From the NCBI RefSeq assembly GCF_004114535.1, contig NZ_LBJC01000030.1, forward strand, positions 124,001 to 188,000: a DNA stretch of 64,000 nt, read 5' to 3'. This document shows positions 53,148 to 63,608 of this stretch, one piece after another; position 1 is the stretch's first letter; each line of letters begins with the position of its first letter. Below the pieces are notes generated by a model, which searched no databases, had not been told where the DNA came from, and saw only the letters and a program-made list of their open reading frames with translations. The position numbers and the translations under genes are program-made. This DNA comes from Bradyrhizobium nanningense (lineage in GTDB: Bacteria; Pseudomonadota; Alphaproteobacteria; Rhizobiales; Xanthobacteraceae).

Positions 53148-53156
53148 TGTCTCCGA

Positions 53157-54206
53157 TCAGTCCGCGGTCAGCACGACCTTGACGCTCTGCGAGCGGTCGA
53201 GCGCCAGCCGCAGCGCATCGGGCGCGGTCGACAACGGCCGCTCGGTGGTGACCAGCGACAGCACGTCGACGCTGCCATTGGAGATCAGTTCCACGGCGGT
53301 TGCGAATTCGAAGCCGAAGCGGAACGAGCCGCGCAGGTCGATCTCCTTCGCCATCACCGCATTCGACGGCGTCGGGATCTGGCCACCCGGCAAATTGCCG
53401 ATCTGCACCACGATGCCACCGCGCCTGACGATGCCGATCGCGCTGGCAAGGCCTGCGGCGGTTCCGGAGACCTCGAATGCAACGTCGTATGGGCGCGAGG
53501 CCGCCTGCGCCTTGAGCCCTTCCTCGCCGCCGGAGATATTCTCGACGTGCGAAGCGCCAAGCCGGGTTGCAAAGGCGAGCGGCGCCGGCGCGATGTCGGC
53601 GACCGTGATGTCGGTCATGCCGGCGCGGCGCGCGGCGAGCATGGTCAGAAGCCCGATCGGGCCGGCACCGAAGATGATGCCGCGCTTGCCCTCGATATTG
53701 CCGGCGCGCGCGACCGCGTGCAGGCAGACGGCGAGCGGCTCGGCCAGCGCCGCGGCCTGGTAGGAGACGTGATCGGGAATCTTCACGCACTGCGCCGGGA
53801 TCGCGTCGAAATAATTGGCAAAACCGCCCTGCATGTGCGGCGTCTTCGACGCAGAGCCCATGAAGTAGATGTTCTCGCAGAGGTTCGGCCGGCCCTCGCG
53901 GCAGGCGACGCAATGGCCGCACCAGCGCGACGGGTTGATCGCGACGCGGTCACCGACCTTCAGATTGGCTGCGGCGCCTGCGATTTCCACGACCTCGCCC
54001 GAGATCTCGTGGCCGAGCACCAGCGGCGACTTCACCACGAAATCGCCGGTGCGGGCATGGCGGAAATAGTGCATGTCCGATCCGCAGATGCCGCCGGCGC
54101 CGAAGCGGATGCGCACCATGCCGTCTGCGAGCTTGTCGAGCGGATGCTCGATCATGCGCAGATCTTCGGGACCGAACAGGGTTGCGGCAAGAGCGATCGA
54201 GGTCAT
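53157..54206 (-). CDS. Zinc-dependent L-idonate/L-gulonate 5-dehydrogenase-like enzyme
   Basis: A 349-residue medium-chain dehydrogenase. Catalytic zinc ligands lie in GGICGSDMHYFRHAR and LGHEISGEVVEI; the structural zinc loop SRWCGHCVACREGRPNLC has four Cys; the NAD motif is IIFGAGPIGLLTMLAARRAG. The best family match by pattern is L-idonate 5-dehydrogenase. In this setting, with uxuB and uxuA, oxidation of L-gulonate or L-idonate to fructuronate or 5-ketogluconate would feed directly into the locus. The start overlaps the TRAP gene stop in ATGA, which explains its weak ribosome site. Confidence 0.88.
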   Translation of the reverse strand: MTSIALAATLFGPEDLRMIEHPLDKLADGMVRIRFGAGGICGSDMHYFRHARTGDFVVKSPLVLGHEISGEVVEIAGAAANLKVGDRVAINPSRWCGHCVACREGRPNLCENIYFMGSASKTPHMQGGFANYFDAIPAQCVKIPDHVSYQAAALAEPLAVCLHAVARAGNIEGKRGIIFGAGPIGLLTMLAARRAGMTDITVADIAPAPLAFATRLGASHVENISGGEEGLKAQAASRPYDVAFEVSGTAAGLASAIGIVRRGGIVVQIGNLPGGQIPTPSNAVMAKEIDLRGSFRFGFEFATAVELISNGSVDVLSLVTTERPLSTAPDALRLALDRSQSVKVVLTAD

Positions 54207-55609
54207 TTGGAGAGTCCCATGTATTTTGGCAGCCAGAGGGTCAGTTCGGGAATGTAGGTGATCGCGATCAGCGCCAGCATTAGCGGCACCAGCCAGGGCA
54301 GGATCGCCACCGTCGTGCGCTCGACCGAGAGTCTTGCCACGCGGGCGAGCACGAACAGCACCATGCCGAGCGGCGGATGCAACAGGCCGATCATCAGGTT
54401 CAGCGTCATGATCAGGCCGAAGTGAATGGGATCGATGCCGAGCTTGAGCACGATCGGCAGCAGGATCGGCACCAGAATGGTGATCGCTGCTGTGGTGTCG
54501 ATGAAGCAGCCGACGAACAGGATCAGGACGTTGGCGAGTGCCAGGAACACCCATTTGTTGTGGGTGACGCTGAGCATCCAGTCCGAGAGCGTCTGCGCGG
54601 CCTGCGACACCGTGAGCAGCCAGGCGAAGATCGAGGCGGCGGTGACGATGAACAGCACCGAGGCCGTGGTCTCGATCGTGTCGAACGTCGCTTTCGCCAC
54701 CGTTTGCAGCGTCATGGTGCGGTAGCGGACGAGGCCGAGGAACAGCGACCAGATCACGGCGGCAACCGCAGCTTCCGTCGGCGTGAACCAGCCGAGCGTC
54801 ATGCCGCCGATCAGGATCACCGGCGCCATCAGCGCCATCACCGCCGAGAAGTCGAAGTACCAGTCGATCACCAGCAGCGTGCCGAGACCGATGACCACAG
54901 ACACGTTGACCGAGAGGCCGGCCATCACCATCAGCCAGATCGCGAGCGGGAACGAGAGCACGACGACGATCTCGAGGCCGGCCGAGCTGAGCTGCGGCCA
55001 GGAGAACGGCGTGTCGCTGCCCCATTTGTTCTTGTGCGCGAAATAGGTCACGGTGGCCATCATGAACAGCGTCAGGACAACGCCAGGAATGACGCCGCCG
55101 AGAAACAGCGCGCCGATCGAGACGTTCGCCATCATGCCGTAGATCACGAAAGGCAGCGACGGCGGGATGATGGGGCCGAGCGTCGCCGAAGCCGCGGTGA
55201 CGCCGACCGAGAACTCGGTCGAGTAGCCGTGGTCCTTCATTGCCTTGATTTCGATGGTGCCGAGGCCGGCGGCGTCCGCGATCGCGGTGCCGGACATGCC
55301 CGAGAAGATCACCGAGCCGATGATGTTGACGTGGCCGAGGCCGCCGCGCATCCACCCCACCAGTGCGACGGCGAATTTATAGATGCGCCCGGTGACGCCG
55401 GCGATGTTCATGAGGTTGCCGGCGAGAATGAAGAACGGCACGGCGAGCAGCGGAAAGCTCTCGACGCCGGCGATCATGCGCTGCGCCAGCGTCACGTCGG
55501 GCGTCACGCCGCTGACCAGGATGTAGAGCAGCGACGAGGCGGCCATGGCGACCGCCACGGGAACGCCGAGCAGCATCAGGACGAGGAAACCTCCGAGCAA
55601 CAGCAGCAT
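54203..55609 (-). CDS. TRAP transporter large permease (DctM family)
   Basis: A 468-residue membrane protein with about 12 hydrophobic segments, beginning MLLLLGGFLVLMLLGVPVAV. TRAP signatures include PLLAVPFFILAGNLMNIAGV, GPIIPPSLPFVIYGMMANVS and IDTTAAITILVPILLPIVLK. It couples Na+ or H+ flow to solute import together with the DctQ and DctP proteins. The start at 55609, 5 bases after the dctQ-type stop, is preferred over 55639. Context points to a hexonate or hexuronate as substrate. Confidence 0.93.
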   Translation of the reverse strand: MLLLLGGFLVLMLLGVPVAVAMAASSLLYILVSGVTPDVTLAQRMIAGVESFPLLAVPFFILAGNLMNIAGVTGRIYKFAVALVGWMRGGLGHVNIIGSVIFSGMSGTAIADAAGLGTIEIKAMKDHGYSTEFSVGVTAASATLGPIIPPSLPFVIYGMMANVSIGALFLGGVIPGVVLTLFMMATVTYFAHKNKWGSDTPFSWPQLSSAGLEIVVVLSFPLAIWLMVMAGLSVNVSVVIGLGTLLVIDWYFDFSAVMALMAPVILIGGMTLGWFTPTEAAVAAVIWSLFLGLVRYRTMTLQTVAKATFDTIETTASVLFIVTAASIFAWLLTVSQAAQTLSDWMLSVTHNKWVFLALANVLILFVGCFIDTTAAITILVPILLPIVLKLGIDPIHFGLIMTLNLMIGLLHPPLGMVLFVLARVARLSVERTTVAILPWLVPLMLALIAITYIPELTLWLPKYMGLSK

Positions 55610-55613
55610 GATG

Positions 55614-56192
55614 TCAAATCTCCGATCCGTCGTAGGCACCGGGACGTTCGAGGACCGAGTAACCCTGCCGCCAGTGCTGCAGTGCCGCCTGCAACGAGCG
55701 CACGAACATCAGCACGAAACCGAGCAGCACGGCGTAATAGACGTAGTTCTTGGGGAAGTTGATCGTGGTCATCTGCTCGTCGCCGATGATCTGGATGTAG
55801 ACCCAGACCAGCTTGGTGGCGTACCCGAAGAAGGCGATGCGGATCAGGTCGATCATTGTCGACAGCGCGCGCCCCGCGGGCCGCGGCAGATAGCGGTAGA
55901 CGAGGTCGACCTGGATGTGCCGCGACAGCCGCACGCACATCGAGGCGCCGATGAAGACCACCCCGATCAGGCAATAGGTCGCGATCTCCTCGGTCCAGGC
56001 ATAGCTGTCGTTGAGCACGTAGCGGGTGAAGAACTGGAGGAAGACGGCGAGCGCCATCACCCAGAAGATCGCAAGCGCCACCCAGTCCTCGAACGCGTAG
56101 ATGCCGAGATCGACCTTCGGCGTCGCCTCCTCCTCGAAGGTATGGGCGATCTCGTCCGCGGTGATCTGCCGGTGTATTTCGGCGGTGGACAT
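55614..56192 (-). CDS. TRAP transporter small permease (DctQ family)
   Basis: A 192-residue four-helix membrane protein: ALAIFWVMALAVFLQFFTRY, the signature AWTEEIATYCLIGVVFIGAS, RHIQVDLVYRYLPRPAGRAL and YYAVLLGFVLMFVRSLQAAL. This is the DctQ layout. GGAGAGAGG lies before the ATG at 56192. It precedes the large permease gene by 4 bases and is separated from the binding-protein gene by a repeat. Confidence 0.9.
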   Translation of the reverse strand: MSTAEIHRQITADEIAHTFEEEATPKVDLGIYAFEDWVALAIFWVMALAVFLQFFTRYVLNDSYAWTEEIATYCLIGVVFIGASMCVRLSRHIQVDLVYRYLPRPAGRALSTMIDLIRIAFFGYATKLVWVYIQIIGDEQMTTINFPKNYVYYAVLLGFVLMFVRSLQAALQHWRQGYSVLERPGAYDGSEI

Positions 56193-56285
56193 GGGGTTAC
56201 CTCTCTCCAATCGTCGTTCCGGGGCGACGCATCAACGTCGAACCCGGAATGACGTCTTTGTTCTGCTATCTACGCTTGCTCCGCT

Positions 56286-56390
56286 CCTCATCCTGAGGAG
56301 CTTGCGAAGCAAGCGTCTCGAAGGATGGCCCCGGGCGAGATCGGGGCCTTCATGGTTCGAGACGCGCTTCGCGCTCCTCACCATGAGGGT
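56286..56390. repeat. Palindromic repeat between TRAP binding-protein and permease genes
   Basis: CCTCATCCTGAGGAGC with CGTCTCGAAGGATG on the left pair with CATGGTTCGAGACGCG and GCTCCTCACCATGAGG on the right. Inner hairpins GCTTGCGAAGCAAGC and GCGCTTCGCGC are present. Same family as 615-772. It may stabilise the 5' binding-protein mRNA relative to the permease genes. Confidence 0.8.
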
Positions 56391-56395
56391 CTTAC

Positions 56396-57373
56396 TTACT
56401 TGACGGCCTGGATCTTTTCCCAGTCGGCCTTGCGATAACCGAAGGTCTCGAACGCGACGTTCTTCAGCACGGTGTCGCGGAACTCGTTCTTGTCGACCTC
56501 GGTCACGGTCAGGCCCTTCTCCTTGAAGAAGGCGACGAGCTTGGCTTCGTTCTGCTTGATCTCGCCGGTGGCCTTGGCGGCGGCTTCCTGCGCCACGTCG
56601 GTGAAGATCTTCTTGTCCTCGTCAGAGAGCTTCTTCCACAGCGCGCCGGCGATCACGGTATTGAGGTGATCGACGATATGGCCGGTCAGCACGATGTGCT
56701 TCTGCACCTCGTAGAACTTCTTGGCCTCGATCGTGGTCAGCGGGTTTTCCTGCGCCTCGACGGTGCCGTTCTGGAGCGCGAGATAGACTTCGGCGAATGC
56801 GATCGGCGCGGTGTTGGCGCCGCAGGCGCGCGGCATCGCCAGGTACGCCGGCACGTCGGGCACGCGCATCTTCAGGCCCTTCATGTCGGCGCAGGTCTTG
56901 ATCGGCTTGTTCGACGAAGTCTGGCGCACGCCGTAATAGGTCACCGCGACGATGTGGTGGCCGCTCTTGTCCTCATAGCCCTTGGCGAGCTCCTTGAAGA
57001 TGTCGCTCTTGGTGTAGGCGAGCAGATGATCGGCATCGCGGAACGTATAGGGATAATAGGTCACCCCGATCGGCGGGAAGCTCTTGGCCGCGAAGCTCGA
57101 GCCGGAGATGATGATGTCGACCGAGCCGAGCGACAGGCCCTGGTTGATGTCGGCCTCCTTGCCGAGCTGGGAGGCCGGATAGACGTCGATCTGGTAGCGC
57201 CCGTTGGTGCGCTTGCCGATCTCCTGCGCGGCCCAGACCGAAGCGGTGTGGAACGGCTCCGAGGTCTCGTAGACATGGGCCCATTTCAGCTTGGTCTGCG
57301 CCATGCCGGCGCTGGTCGCAGCCAGCAGCGTAGCGGCGGAGATCACTGCTGCAATCGTCATCTTCTTCAACAT
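56396..57373 (-). CDS. TRAP transporter substrate-binding protein (DctP family)
   Basis: A 325-residue exported binding protein; signal MLKKMTIAAVISAATLLAAT. The mature part has KWAHVYETSEPFHTASVWAA, INQGLSLGSVDIIISGSSFA, the carboxylate-binding Arg in MKGLKMRVPDVPAYLAMPRA, and the family motif ALQNGTVEAQENPLTTIEAK. TRAP proteins of this type bind organic acids and sugar acids. AGGA precedes the ATG. It lies between the GntR regulator and the permease genes in a hexuronate locus, so a hexonate or uronate ligand is likely. Confidence 0.93.
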   Translation of the reverse strand: MLKKMTIAAVISAATLLAATSAGMAQTKLKWAHVYETSEPFHTASVWAAQEIGKRTNGRYQIDVYPASQLGKEADINQGLSLGSVDIIISGSSFAAKSFPPIGVTYYPYTFRDADHLLAYTKSDIFKELAKGYEDKSGHHIVAVTYYGVRQTSSNKPIKTCADMKGLKMRVPDVPAYLAMPRACGANTAPIAFAEVYLALQNGTVEAQENPLTTIEAKKFYEVQKHIVLTGHIVDHLNTVIAGALWKKLSDEDKKIFTDVAQEAAAKATGEIKQNEAKLVAFFKEKGLTVTEVDKNEFRDTVLKNVAFETFGYRKADWEKIQAVK

Positions 57374-57446
57374 CGACTTTTCCTCCATCATTCAAGTCTG
57401 CTTCTTGTTCGCCCGCCCCGGCACGGATGCGGACCACACAATCTCA

Positions 57447-58256
57447 TCACCGCCGCGCGCGACCGCTCCCGGCCTGCTTCTTCGGTGGCCGCTTTGATGC
57501 CGCCGGCTTCGCCGGGGCTCGCGAAGTCCGGCTCCGCCCGGAAGAGGATCCTGCCGCTTTCTCGGCGCCGAAATTCTGCGCGAAGCGCTCCTGGGAGCGC
57601 GCCAGATGCTTTCGCATCGCCTCGCGCGCGGCGTCCGGATCATGCGCCGCGATCGCCTCGCGCACGGCGCGATGCTCGTCGAGCGCAGTGCGCCAGGTGC
57701 CAGGGCTCTCGAAATAATGCGCAAGCTGCGCGAAATAGGGGTTGAGGCGCTGGTCGAACAGCTCGCCGACCACGCGCACCAGAACGGCATTGCCGAGGCT
57801 TCCGGCGATCGCGACGTGGAAGGCGCGGTCGTGAACCATGGAGGCTTCGCCGGGATGCTCGACCTGCTCCATCGCGAGGAGGGAGGCGTCGATGCGGGCG
57901 ATGTCGTCCCTCGTCGCCACGCGTGCGGCCTGTTCGGCGATCGCGCTTTCCAGGAATTCACGAGCGCGCAGCAGCTCGAACGGCCCCTCGATGACGGACG
58001 CGGCTGCGGGCGCGGCGATTGCGGCGGGCTCGATCACATAGATGCCGGACCCGACCCGGATGCGCAGGCGGCCCTCGACCTCGAGCGCGATCAGGGCTTC
58101 GCGCACGGTCGGCCTGGACACCTTGAGCTGCTCGGCGAGCTCGCGCTCGGTCGGCAAGCGACTGCCGACCGCGTACTCGCCGCTGTCGATCAGGCTTCGC
58201 AATTGATCGGCGACCTGGCGATAGAGCCGTCTCGCCTCCACAGCTTCCAGCGGCAC
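57447..58256 (-). CDS. GntR-family (FadR subfamily) transcriptional regulator
   Basis: A 269-residue regulator. The winged helix AVEARRLYRQVADQLRSLID, SGEYAVGSRLPTERELAEQL then KVSRPTVREALIALEVEGRL and the FadR C-terminal helical domain (DRAFHVAIAGSLGNAVLVRV, EHRAVREAIAAHDPDAAREA) are clear. UxuR and ExuR belong here. GTG 58256 with GGGAGG 6 bases upstream is chosen over the TTG at 58289. The tail is Lys/Arg/Pro-rich. A perfect palindrome lies in the gap to uxuB. It probably represses uxuB and the TRAP-uxuA genes, relieved by a hexuronate intermediate. Confidence 0.92.
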   Translation of the reverse strand: MPLEAVEARRLYRQVADQLRSLIDSGEYAVGSRLPTERELAEQLKVSRPTVREALIALEVEGRLRIRVGSGIYVIEPAAIAAPAAASVIEGPFELLRAREFLESAIAEQAARVATRDDIARIDASLLAMEQVEHPGEASMVHDRAFHVAIAGSLGNAVLVRVVGELFDQRLNPYFAQLAHYFESPGTWRTALDEHRAVREAIAAHDPDAAREAMRKHLARSQERFAQNFGAEKAAGSSSGRSRTSRAPAKPAASKRPPKKQAGSGRARR

Positions 58257-58317
58257 GCTGGTCCTCCCGAAAGGGTCGCGCGGGAGCAATTCAGTCCGCG
58301 GCCCGCCAATTTTGGAA

Positions 58318-58334
58318 AATTGGTCTTACCAATT
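58318..58334. promoter_or_regulatory. Palindromic operator for the GntR regulator
   Basis: AATTGGT-CTT-ACCAATT is a perfect 17-bp dyad (7-bp arms), almost midway between the divergent GntR and uxuB genes. FadR-subfamily regulators bind TNGT-type dyads of this spacing (for example TTGGTNNNACCAA). It is very likely the control site for one or both genes. Confidence 0.75.
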
Positions 58335-58399
58335 GACCGAAGCATTGACCTGATACGGGCGCCATGTCAAGCAGCGGCAAAGCAAAGGGGGAGACGTCC

Positions 58400-59884
<1,485 letters not shown>

Positions 59885-59982
59885 CCACAGAGCGGGCAAT
59901 GCTGCACTGCGGTCCAAATCGAACACGAAGTCGAACGGAAGTCGCGCTTGATTTTTGCCTGTCCTTGCCCCACCCGAGAGCG

Positions 59983-60390
59983 ATGGCAAAGGACAGTAAG
60001 ATCATCGCCGCAAACGCGGCCTTCTACGCCGCTTTTTCAGCAGGCGACTTCGCCGGCATGGAACAGATATGGGCCGATGACGACGGCATTTCCTGCATCC
60101 ATCCGGGCTGGCCGGCGATCGTCGGGCGCGCCACGGTGATCGGAAGCTGGCGCGACATCCTGCAGAATCCGGAGCGGCCGCAGATCGTCTGCGCCGAGCC
60201 GCAGGCGATCGTGGACGGCGACAGCGCCCGCGTGCTCTGCATCGAGATCGTCGACGGCACCGCTCTGGCCGCGGCGAACCATTTCCGCCGCGTCGGCAAC
60301 GACTGGCGCCTGGTGCATCACCAGTCGAGCCCGATCGCGCAGATTGTCGAGCAGGTTGAGGACGATAGGACGAGCCACCGCGTCCACTGA
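59983..60390 (+). CDS. SnoaL/NTF2-like protein
   Basis: A 135-residue single domain: IIAANAAFYAAFSAGDFAGM, EQIWADDDGISCIHPGWPAI then VGRATVIGSWRDILQNPERP, and ALAAANHFRRVGNDWRLVHH. The pattern (helix, acidic tryptophan motif, His-Pro-Gly, beta-strands ending WRLVHHQSS) is that of SnoaL-like/DUF4440 proteins. Such proteins bind or isomerise small ligands. ATG 59983 has a weak site; an in-frame start at 59881 overlaps uxuB. No clear functional link to the locus. Confidence 0.8.
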   Translation: MAKDSKIIAANAAFYAAFSAGDFAGMEQIWADDDGISCIHPGWPAIVGRATVIGSWRDILQNPERPQIVCAEPQAIVDGDSARVLCIEIVDGTALAAANHFRRVGNDWRLVHHQSSPIAQIVEQVEDDRTSHRVH

Positions 60391-60414
60391 CCGCGGCGAA
60401 CGGGCGGGCGTGTT

Positions 60415-61170
60415 CTACTGTGCATGGGGTTGTTTTTCGGTTTCTTGTTTGGCGAGCCCGAGTTCCGACAGATCATCCAGCACGAACCGTGCCGCGCTGA
60501 AATCCTCGTCGCGGAAAAACATGCTCCGGGTGATCAGAACCGGAATGCCGGCGCGTGAGGCGGCGATCAACCCGTTGGCGGAATCCTCGATGGCAACGCA
60601 GTCGGCCGCGTCCAGCTTCAGCCGCGCCAGCGTTTCCTGATAGACGTCCGGCGCGGGTTTCTTGTGCCTGACGTCGTCACCGGCGACGATGGCGTCGAAC
60701 CCGAAAGCCCAGCGCGCTCCCAGCGTCTGCGACAGCAGCGCAGCAATGTTGCCGTGCGAGGTCGTGGTCGCGATCGCAAGCCGCTGGCCTCGCGCCTTCG
60801 CCGCGGCGAGCAACTCGATCACGCCCGGCCGCAACTCGCAGCAGCCAGTTTCGACCAGCTCGGCATAATGCGCGGTCTTGATGCGGTGAAGCGCGGCGAT
60901 GTCCTCGTCCGGCAGCGGCGGGGTGATCCCGAGCCCGGCGTGGTAGGCGCGCATGCGCTCCTTGCCGCCGGTCACCCGTAGCAGGTCCTTGTAGACGGCG
61001 CGGTCCCACTGCCAGTCGAGGCCGTGGCGGGCGAAGGCGTGGTTGAAGGCCTGCCGGTGCAGCTCCTCGGTCTCGGCGAGGGTGCCGTCGACGTCGAAGA
61101 TCAGCGCGGCCGCGCGCCGGATCAGCTCGCTGGCATCCGCCGGTGCGAAAGCGAGCGCCTTTGCCTGCAT
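60415..61170 (-). CDS. HAD phosphatase, CbbY/beta-phosphoglucomutase-like
   Basis: A 251-residue HAD protein. The motif LIFDVDGTLAETEELHRQAF carries the nucleophile Asp and acid/base Asp; LAIATTTSHGNIAALLSQTL is motif II; DDVRHKKPAPDVYQETLARL holds motif III Lys; DCVAIEDSANGLIAASRAGI is motif IV. CbbY-type proteins dephosphorylate sugar phosphates such as xylulose-1,5-bisphosphate. GGAGG precedes ATG 61170. It is convergent with the SnoaL-like gene and divergent from the epimerase gene. Substrate not determined. Confidence 0.9.
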   Translation of the reverse strand: MQAKALAFAPADASELIRRAAALIFDVDGTLAETEELHRQAFNHAFARHGLDWQWDRAVYKDLLRVTGGKERMRAYHAGLGITPPLPDEDIAALHRIKTAHYAELVETGCCELRPGVIELLAAAKARGQRLAIATTTSHGNIAALLSQTLGARWAFGFDAIVAGDDVRHKKPAPDVYQETLARLKLDAADCVAIEDSANGLIAASRAGIPVLITRSMFFRDEDFSAARFVLDDLSELGLAKQETEKQPHAQ

Positions 61171-61314
61171 GATCGGTGCCTCCCTGTGACAAGCGAACAT
61201 CGCCCGCGGCAGGAGACGAGACAAATCGCAATATCTTTTGCCGGACCCAAAAATCTCTTATGAGCGAAAGGCGCGCGACGGCGCGGACGGAACTTCGAGC
61301 TTTCAGGGAGACGC

Positions 61315-62163
61315 ATGCGCCTCTTCATTCTTGGCCTCGGCTACAGCGCCCGGCATTTCGTCCGCAAACACGGCGGCAGCTTCTCGCATCTCGCCGGCAC
61401 CGTGCGCGATCCCGCGCAACGGGGCGACCTTGCCGGCATCGACGTGGACGCCTTTTCGGGCGGCCCTCCGTCGCGCGAGACGGTCGAACAAACCCGCGAT
61501 GCCGATGTGCTTCTGGTGTCGATCCCGCCCGGCAGCTCCGGCGATCCCGCCATCGCGGCGTTCGGCGACGTGCTGGCGGCGCGCCGCCGCAAGGTTGTCT
61601 ATCTCTCCACCATCGGCGTCTATGGCGATCACGACGGCGGCTGGGTGGACGAGAGCACCCCGCCGCAGGCAACGCTCGACCGCGCGCGCATGCGGATTGC
61701 GGCAGAGCAAGCCTGGATGGACATTGCGCGCGGCGATGCCGCGATCCTGCGGCTTGCCGGCATCTACGGCCCCGGCCGGAATGCGCTGGCGACGCTGCGC
61801 GCGGGAAAGGCGCGGCGCATCATCAAGCCCGGCCAGGTCTTCAACCGCATCCATGTCGACGACATTGCGAGTGCGATCATGGCCGCCATTCGCCACGAAA
61901 GCGGCGGCACCTGGAATGTCTGCGATGACGAGCCCGCGCCGCCGCAGGACGTGATCGTCTATGCGGCGAAGCTGATGGGCGCGCCGCCGCCGCCCGAGGA
62001 GGATTTCGCCACCGCCGAGATGTCGGCGATGGCGCGCAGCTTCTATGCCAGCAGCGCCCGTGTCTCCAACGCGAAATTGAAGCGCGAGCTCGGCGTCACG
62101 CTTGTCCACCCGACCTATCGGCACGGCCTCGATGCGCTGTGGCGCGCGGGCGAAGGACGCTAG
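61315..62163 (+). CDS. NAD-dependent epimerase/dehydratase-family protein (YeeZ-like)
   Basis: A 282-residue extended SDR-type protein. The start MRLFILGLGYSARHFVRKHG contains the GLGYS coenzyme motif; VVYLSTIGVYGDHDGGWVDE is the family Ser/Tyr region; AILRLAGIYGPGRNALATLR and FNRIHVDDIASAIMAAIRHE follow. The pattern is that of YeeZ and similar NAD(P)-binding proteins without a known reaction. GGGAG lies 5 bases before the ATG. It probably modifies a nucleotide-sugar or acts on an unknown small molecule. Confidence 0.85.
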   Translation: MRLFILGLGYSARHFVRKHGGSFSHLAGTVRDPAQRGDLAGIDVDAFSGGPPSRETVEQTRDADVLLVSIPPGSSGDPAIAAFGDVLAARRRKVVYLSTIGVYGDHDGGWVDESTPPQATLDRARMRIAAEQAWMDIARGDAAILRLAGIYGPGRNALATLRAGKARRIIKPGQVFNRIHVDDIASAIMAAIRHESGGTWNVCDDEPAPPQDVIVYAAKLMGAPPPPEEDFATAEMSAMARSFYASSARVSNAKLKRELGVTLVHPTYRHGLDALWRAGEGR

Positions 62164-62282
62164 GGTTCCGGCATCCCGGCGCGTTCCAGACATGCCCCGC
62201 CCGCGCTTGACTTCGCGTCGGTGCGGACATGATCTAGGCATCGAGCGAGCCACCGCATAACGAGCTCGCCTGGGAGGACGCA

Positions 62283-63551
62283 ATGAACAAGATGATCGCC
62301 ATGATCGCGACGGCGGCTGCCGTCGTCGCATTCGGCACGGCCAGCGCCGCGCCACTGCCCGAAGCCAATCCCGACGACGTCGGCTTTTCCAAACAGGGCC
62401 TGGCGCGCCTCGACAATTTCTTCGCGCGCGAGATCGCCGCCAAGCGTGTGCCCGGCGCGGTGGTCGCCATCGCGCGGGACGGCAAGCTGGTGCACTACAA
62501 GGCCTACGGCCTGCTCGATCCGGAGAAGGGCACGCCGATGCCGGTCGACGCGATCTTCGCGCTGGCCTCGATGACCAAGCCGATGGCGGCGGTCGCGGGA
62601 CTGACCTTGATGGAGCAGGGACGGCTGCCGCTCCAGGCCAAGCTGTCCAATTACTATCCCGGCTTTGCCGACATGAAGGTCGGCGTGACCGAGGCCGACG
62701 GTTCGCTCAAACTGGAGCCGCAGGCCTCGCCGATCTTCATCCACGATCTCTACCGGCACACGTCGGGATTGATGTATGGCGGCCGTCCCGACAGTTCGAG
62801 CCCGGTGGCGCGGCAATACCCCGATGGCGTCGCGCCGGCGATCGAGGGCGACACCCAGGCCTTCATCGACCGCATCACCAAACTGCCGCTGGCGCACCAG
62901 CCCTCGACCGAGTTCGAATACGGCTTCTCGATCGACGTGCTCGGCGCGGTCATCGAGAAGGTGAGCGAGCAGAAGCTCGGCGACTACCTCGCCGCCAACG
63001 TCTGGCAGCCGCTCGGCATGAAGGACGCGACCTTCCACCCGACCGACGCGCAGCGCCCTCGCCTCGCCCGCCCGTTCGCCAACGATCCGCTAACGGGCAA
63101 ACCGCAAGCCATCAAGCTTTTGGACAATCCGACCAAGTTCGACTGCGGCGGCGCCTGCTCGTTCGCGACGATCGGCGACTACCTCCGCTTCGGGCAGATG
63201 CTGCTCAACGGCGGCGAGCTCGACGGCCAGCGCATCCTCTCGCCGAGCACCGTGCATCACATGACGACCAACCATCTCGGTCCCGAGATCAAGAACAATG
63301 TGGCCAATGTCGAGCCGCATCGCGCCGGCTTCGGCTTTGGCCTTGCAGTCGCGGTTCGCACCAGCGAGGGGCTGTCTTCGGTCCCCGGCAATCCCGGCGA
63401 GTTTACCTGGAACGGTGCCTACGGAACGCAGTTCTTCTGCGATCCGAAGGAACGTCTCGTGGTCGTGGTCGGAACGGCGGCACCCGGCGAGCTCAGGAAA
63501 TATTATCGCGAGCAGGTACAAGACATCGTCTACGGCGCGATGACGAAGTGA
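62283..63551 (+). CDS. Exported serine hydrolase, beta-lactamase class C family
   Basis: A 422-residue protein with signal MNKMIAMIATAAAVVAFGTA ending SAA. The SxxK motif is FALASMTKPMAAVAGLTLME; the second motif is around EYGFSIDVLGAVIEKVSEQK; the late RAGFGFGLAVAVRTSEG supports the fold. It belongs to the EstB/class C beta-lactamase-like esterases, not a proven beta-lactamase. GGGAGG precedes the ATG. It might hydrolyse an ester or a cell-wall peptide in the periplasm. Neighbours give no pathway. Confidence 0.88.
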   Translation: MNKMIAMIATAAAVVAFGTASAAPLPEANPDDVGFSKQGLARLDNFFAREIAAKRVPGAVVAIARDGKLVHYKAYGLLDPEKGTPMPVDAIFALASMTKPMAAVAGLTLMEQGRLPLQAKLSNYYPGFADMKVGVTEADGSLKLEPQASPIFIHDLYRHTSGLMYGGRPDSSSPVARQYPDGVAPAIEGDTQAFIDRITKLPLAHQPSTEFEYGFSIDVLGAVIEKVSEQKLGDYLAANVWQPLGMKDATFHPTDAQRPRLARPFANDPLTGKPQAIKLLDNPTKFDCGGACSFATIGDYLRFGQMLLNGGELDGQRILSPSTVHHMTTNHLGPEIKNNVANVEPHRAGFGFGLAVAVRTSEGLSSVPGNPGEFTWNGAYGTQFFCDPKERLVVVVGTAAPGELRKYYREQVQDIVYGAMTK

Positions 63552-63608
63552 GACCTGCGGTATTTTACAGAGAAAGGGCGGCGCCAAGGCCGCCCTTGAA
63601 CTTCAGCA

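Noticed and set aside
53157-55355. 732-aa frame that would fuse a long N-terminal part to the zinc dehydrogenase
   Set aside because: The N-terminal half is an out-of-frame reading of the dctM-type gene; the dehydrogenase has its own ATG at 54206 in an ATGA overlap.
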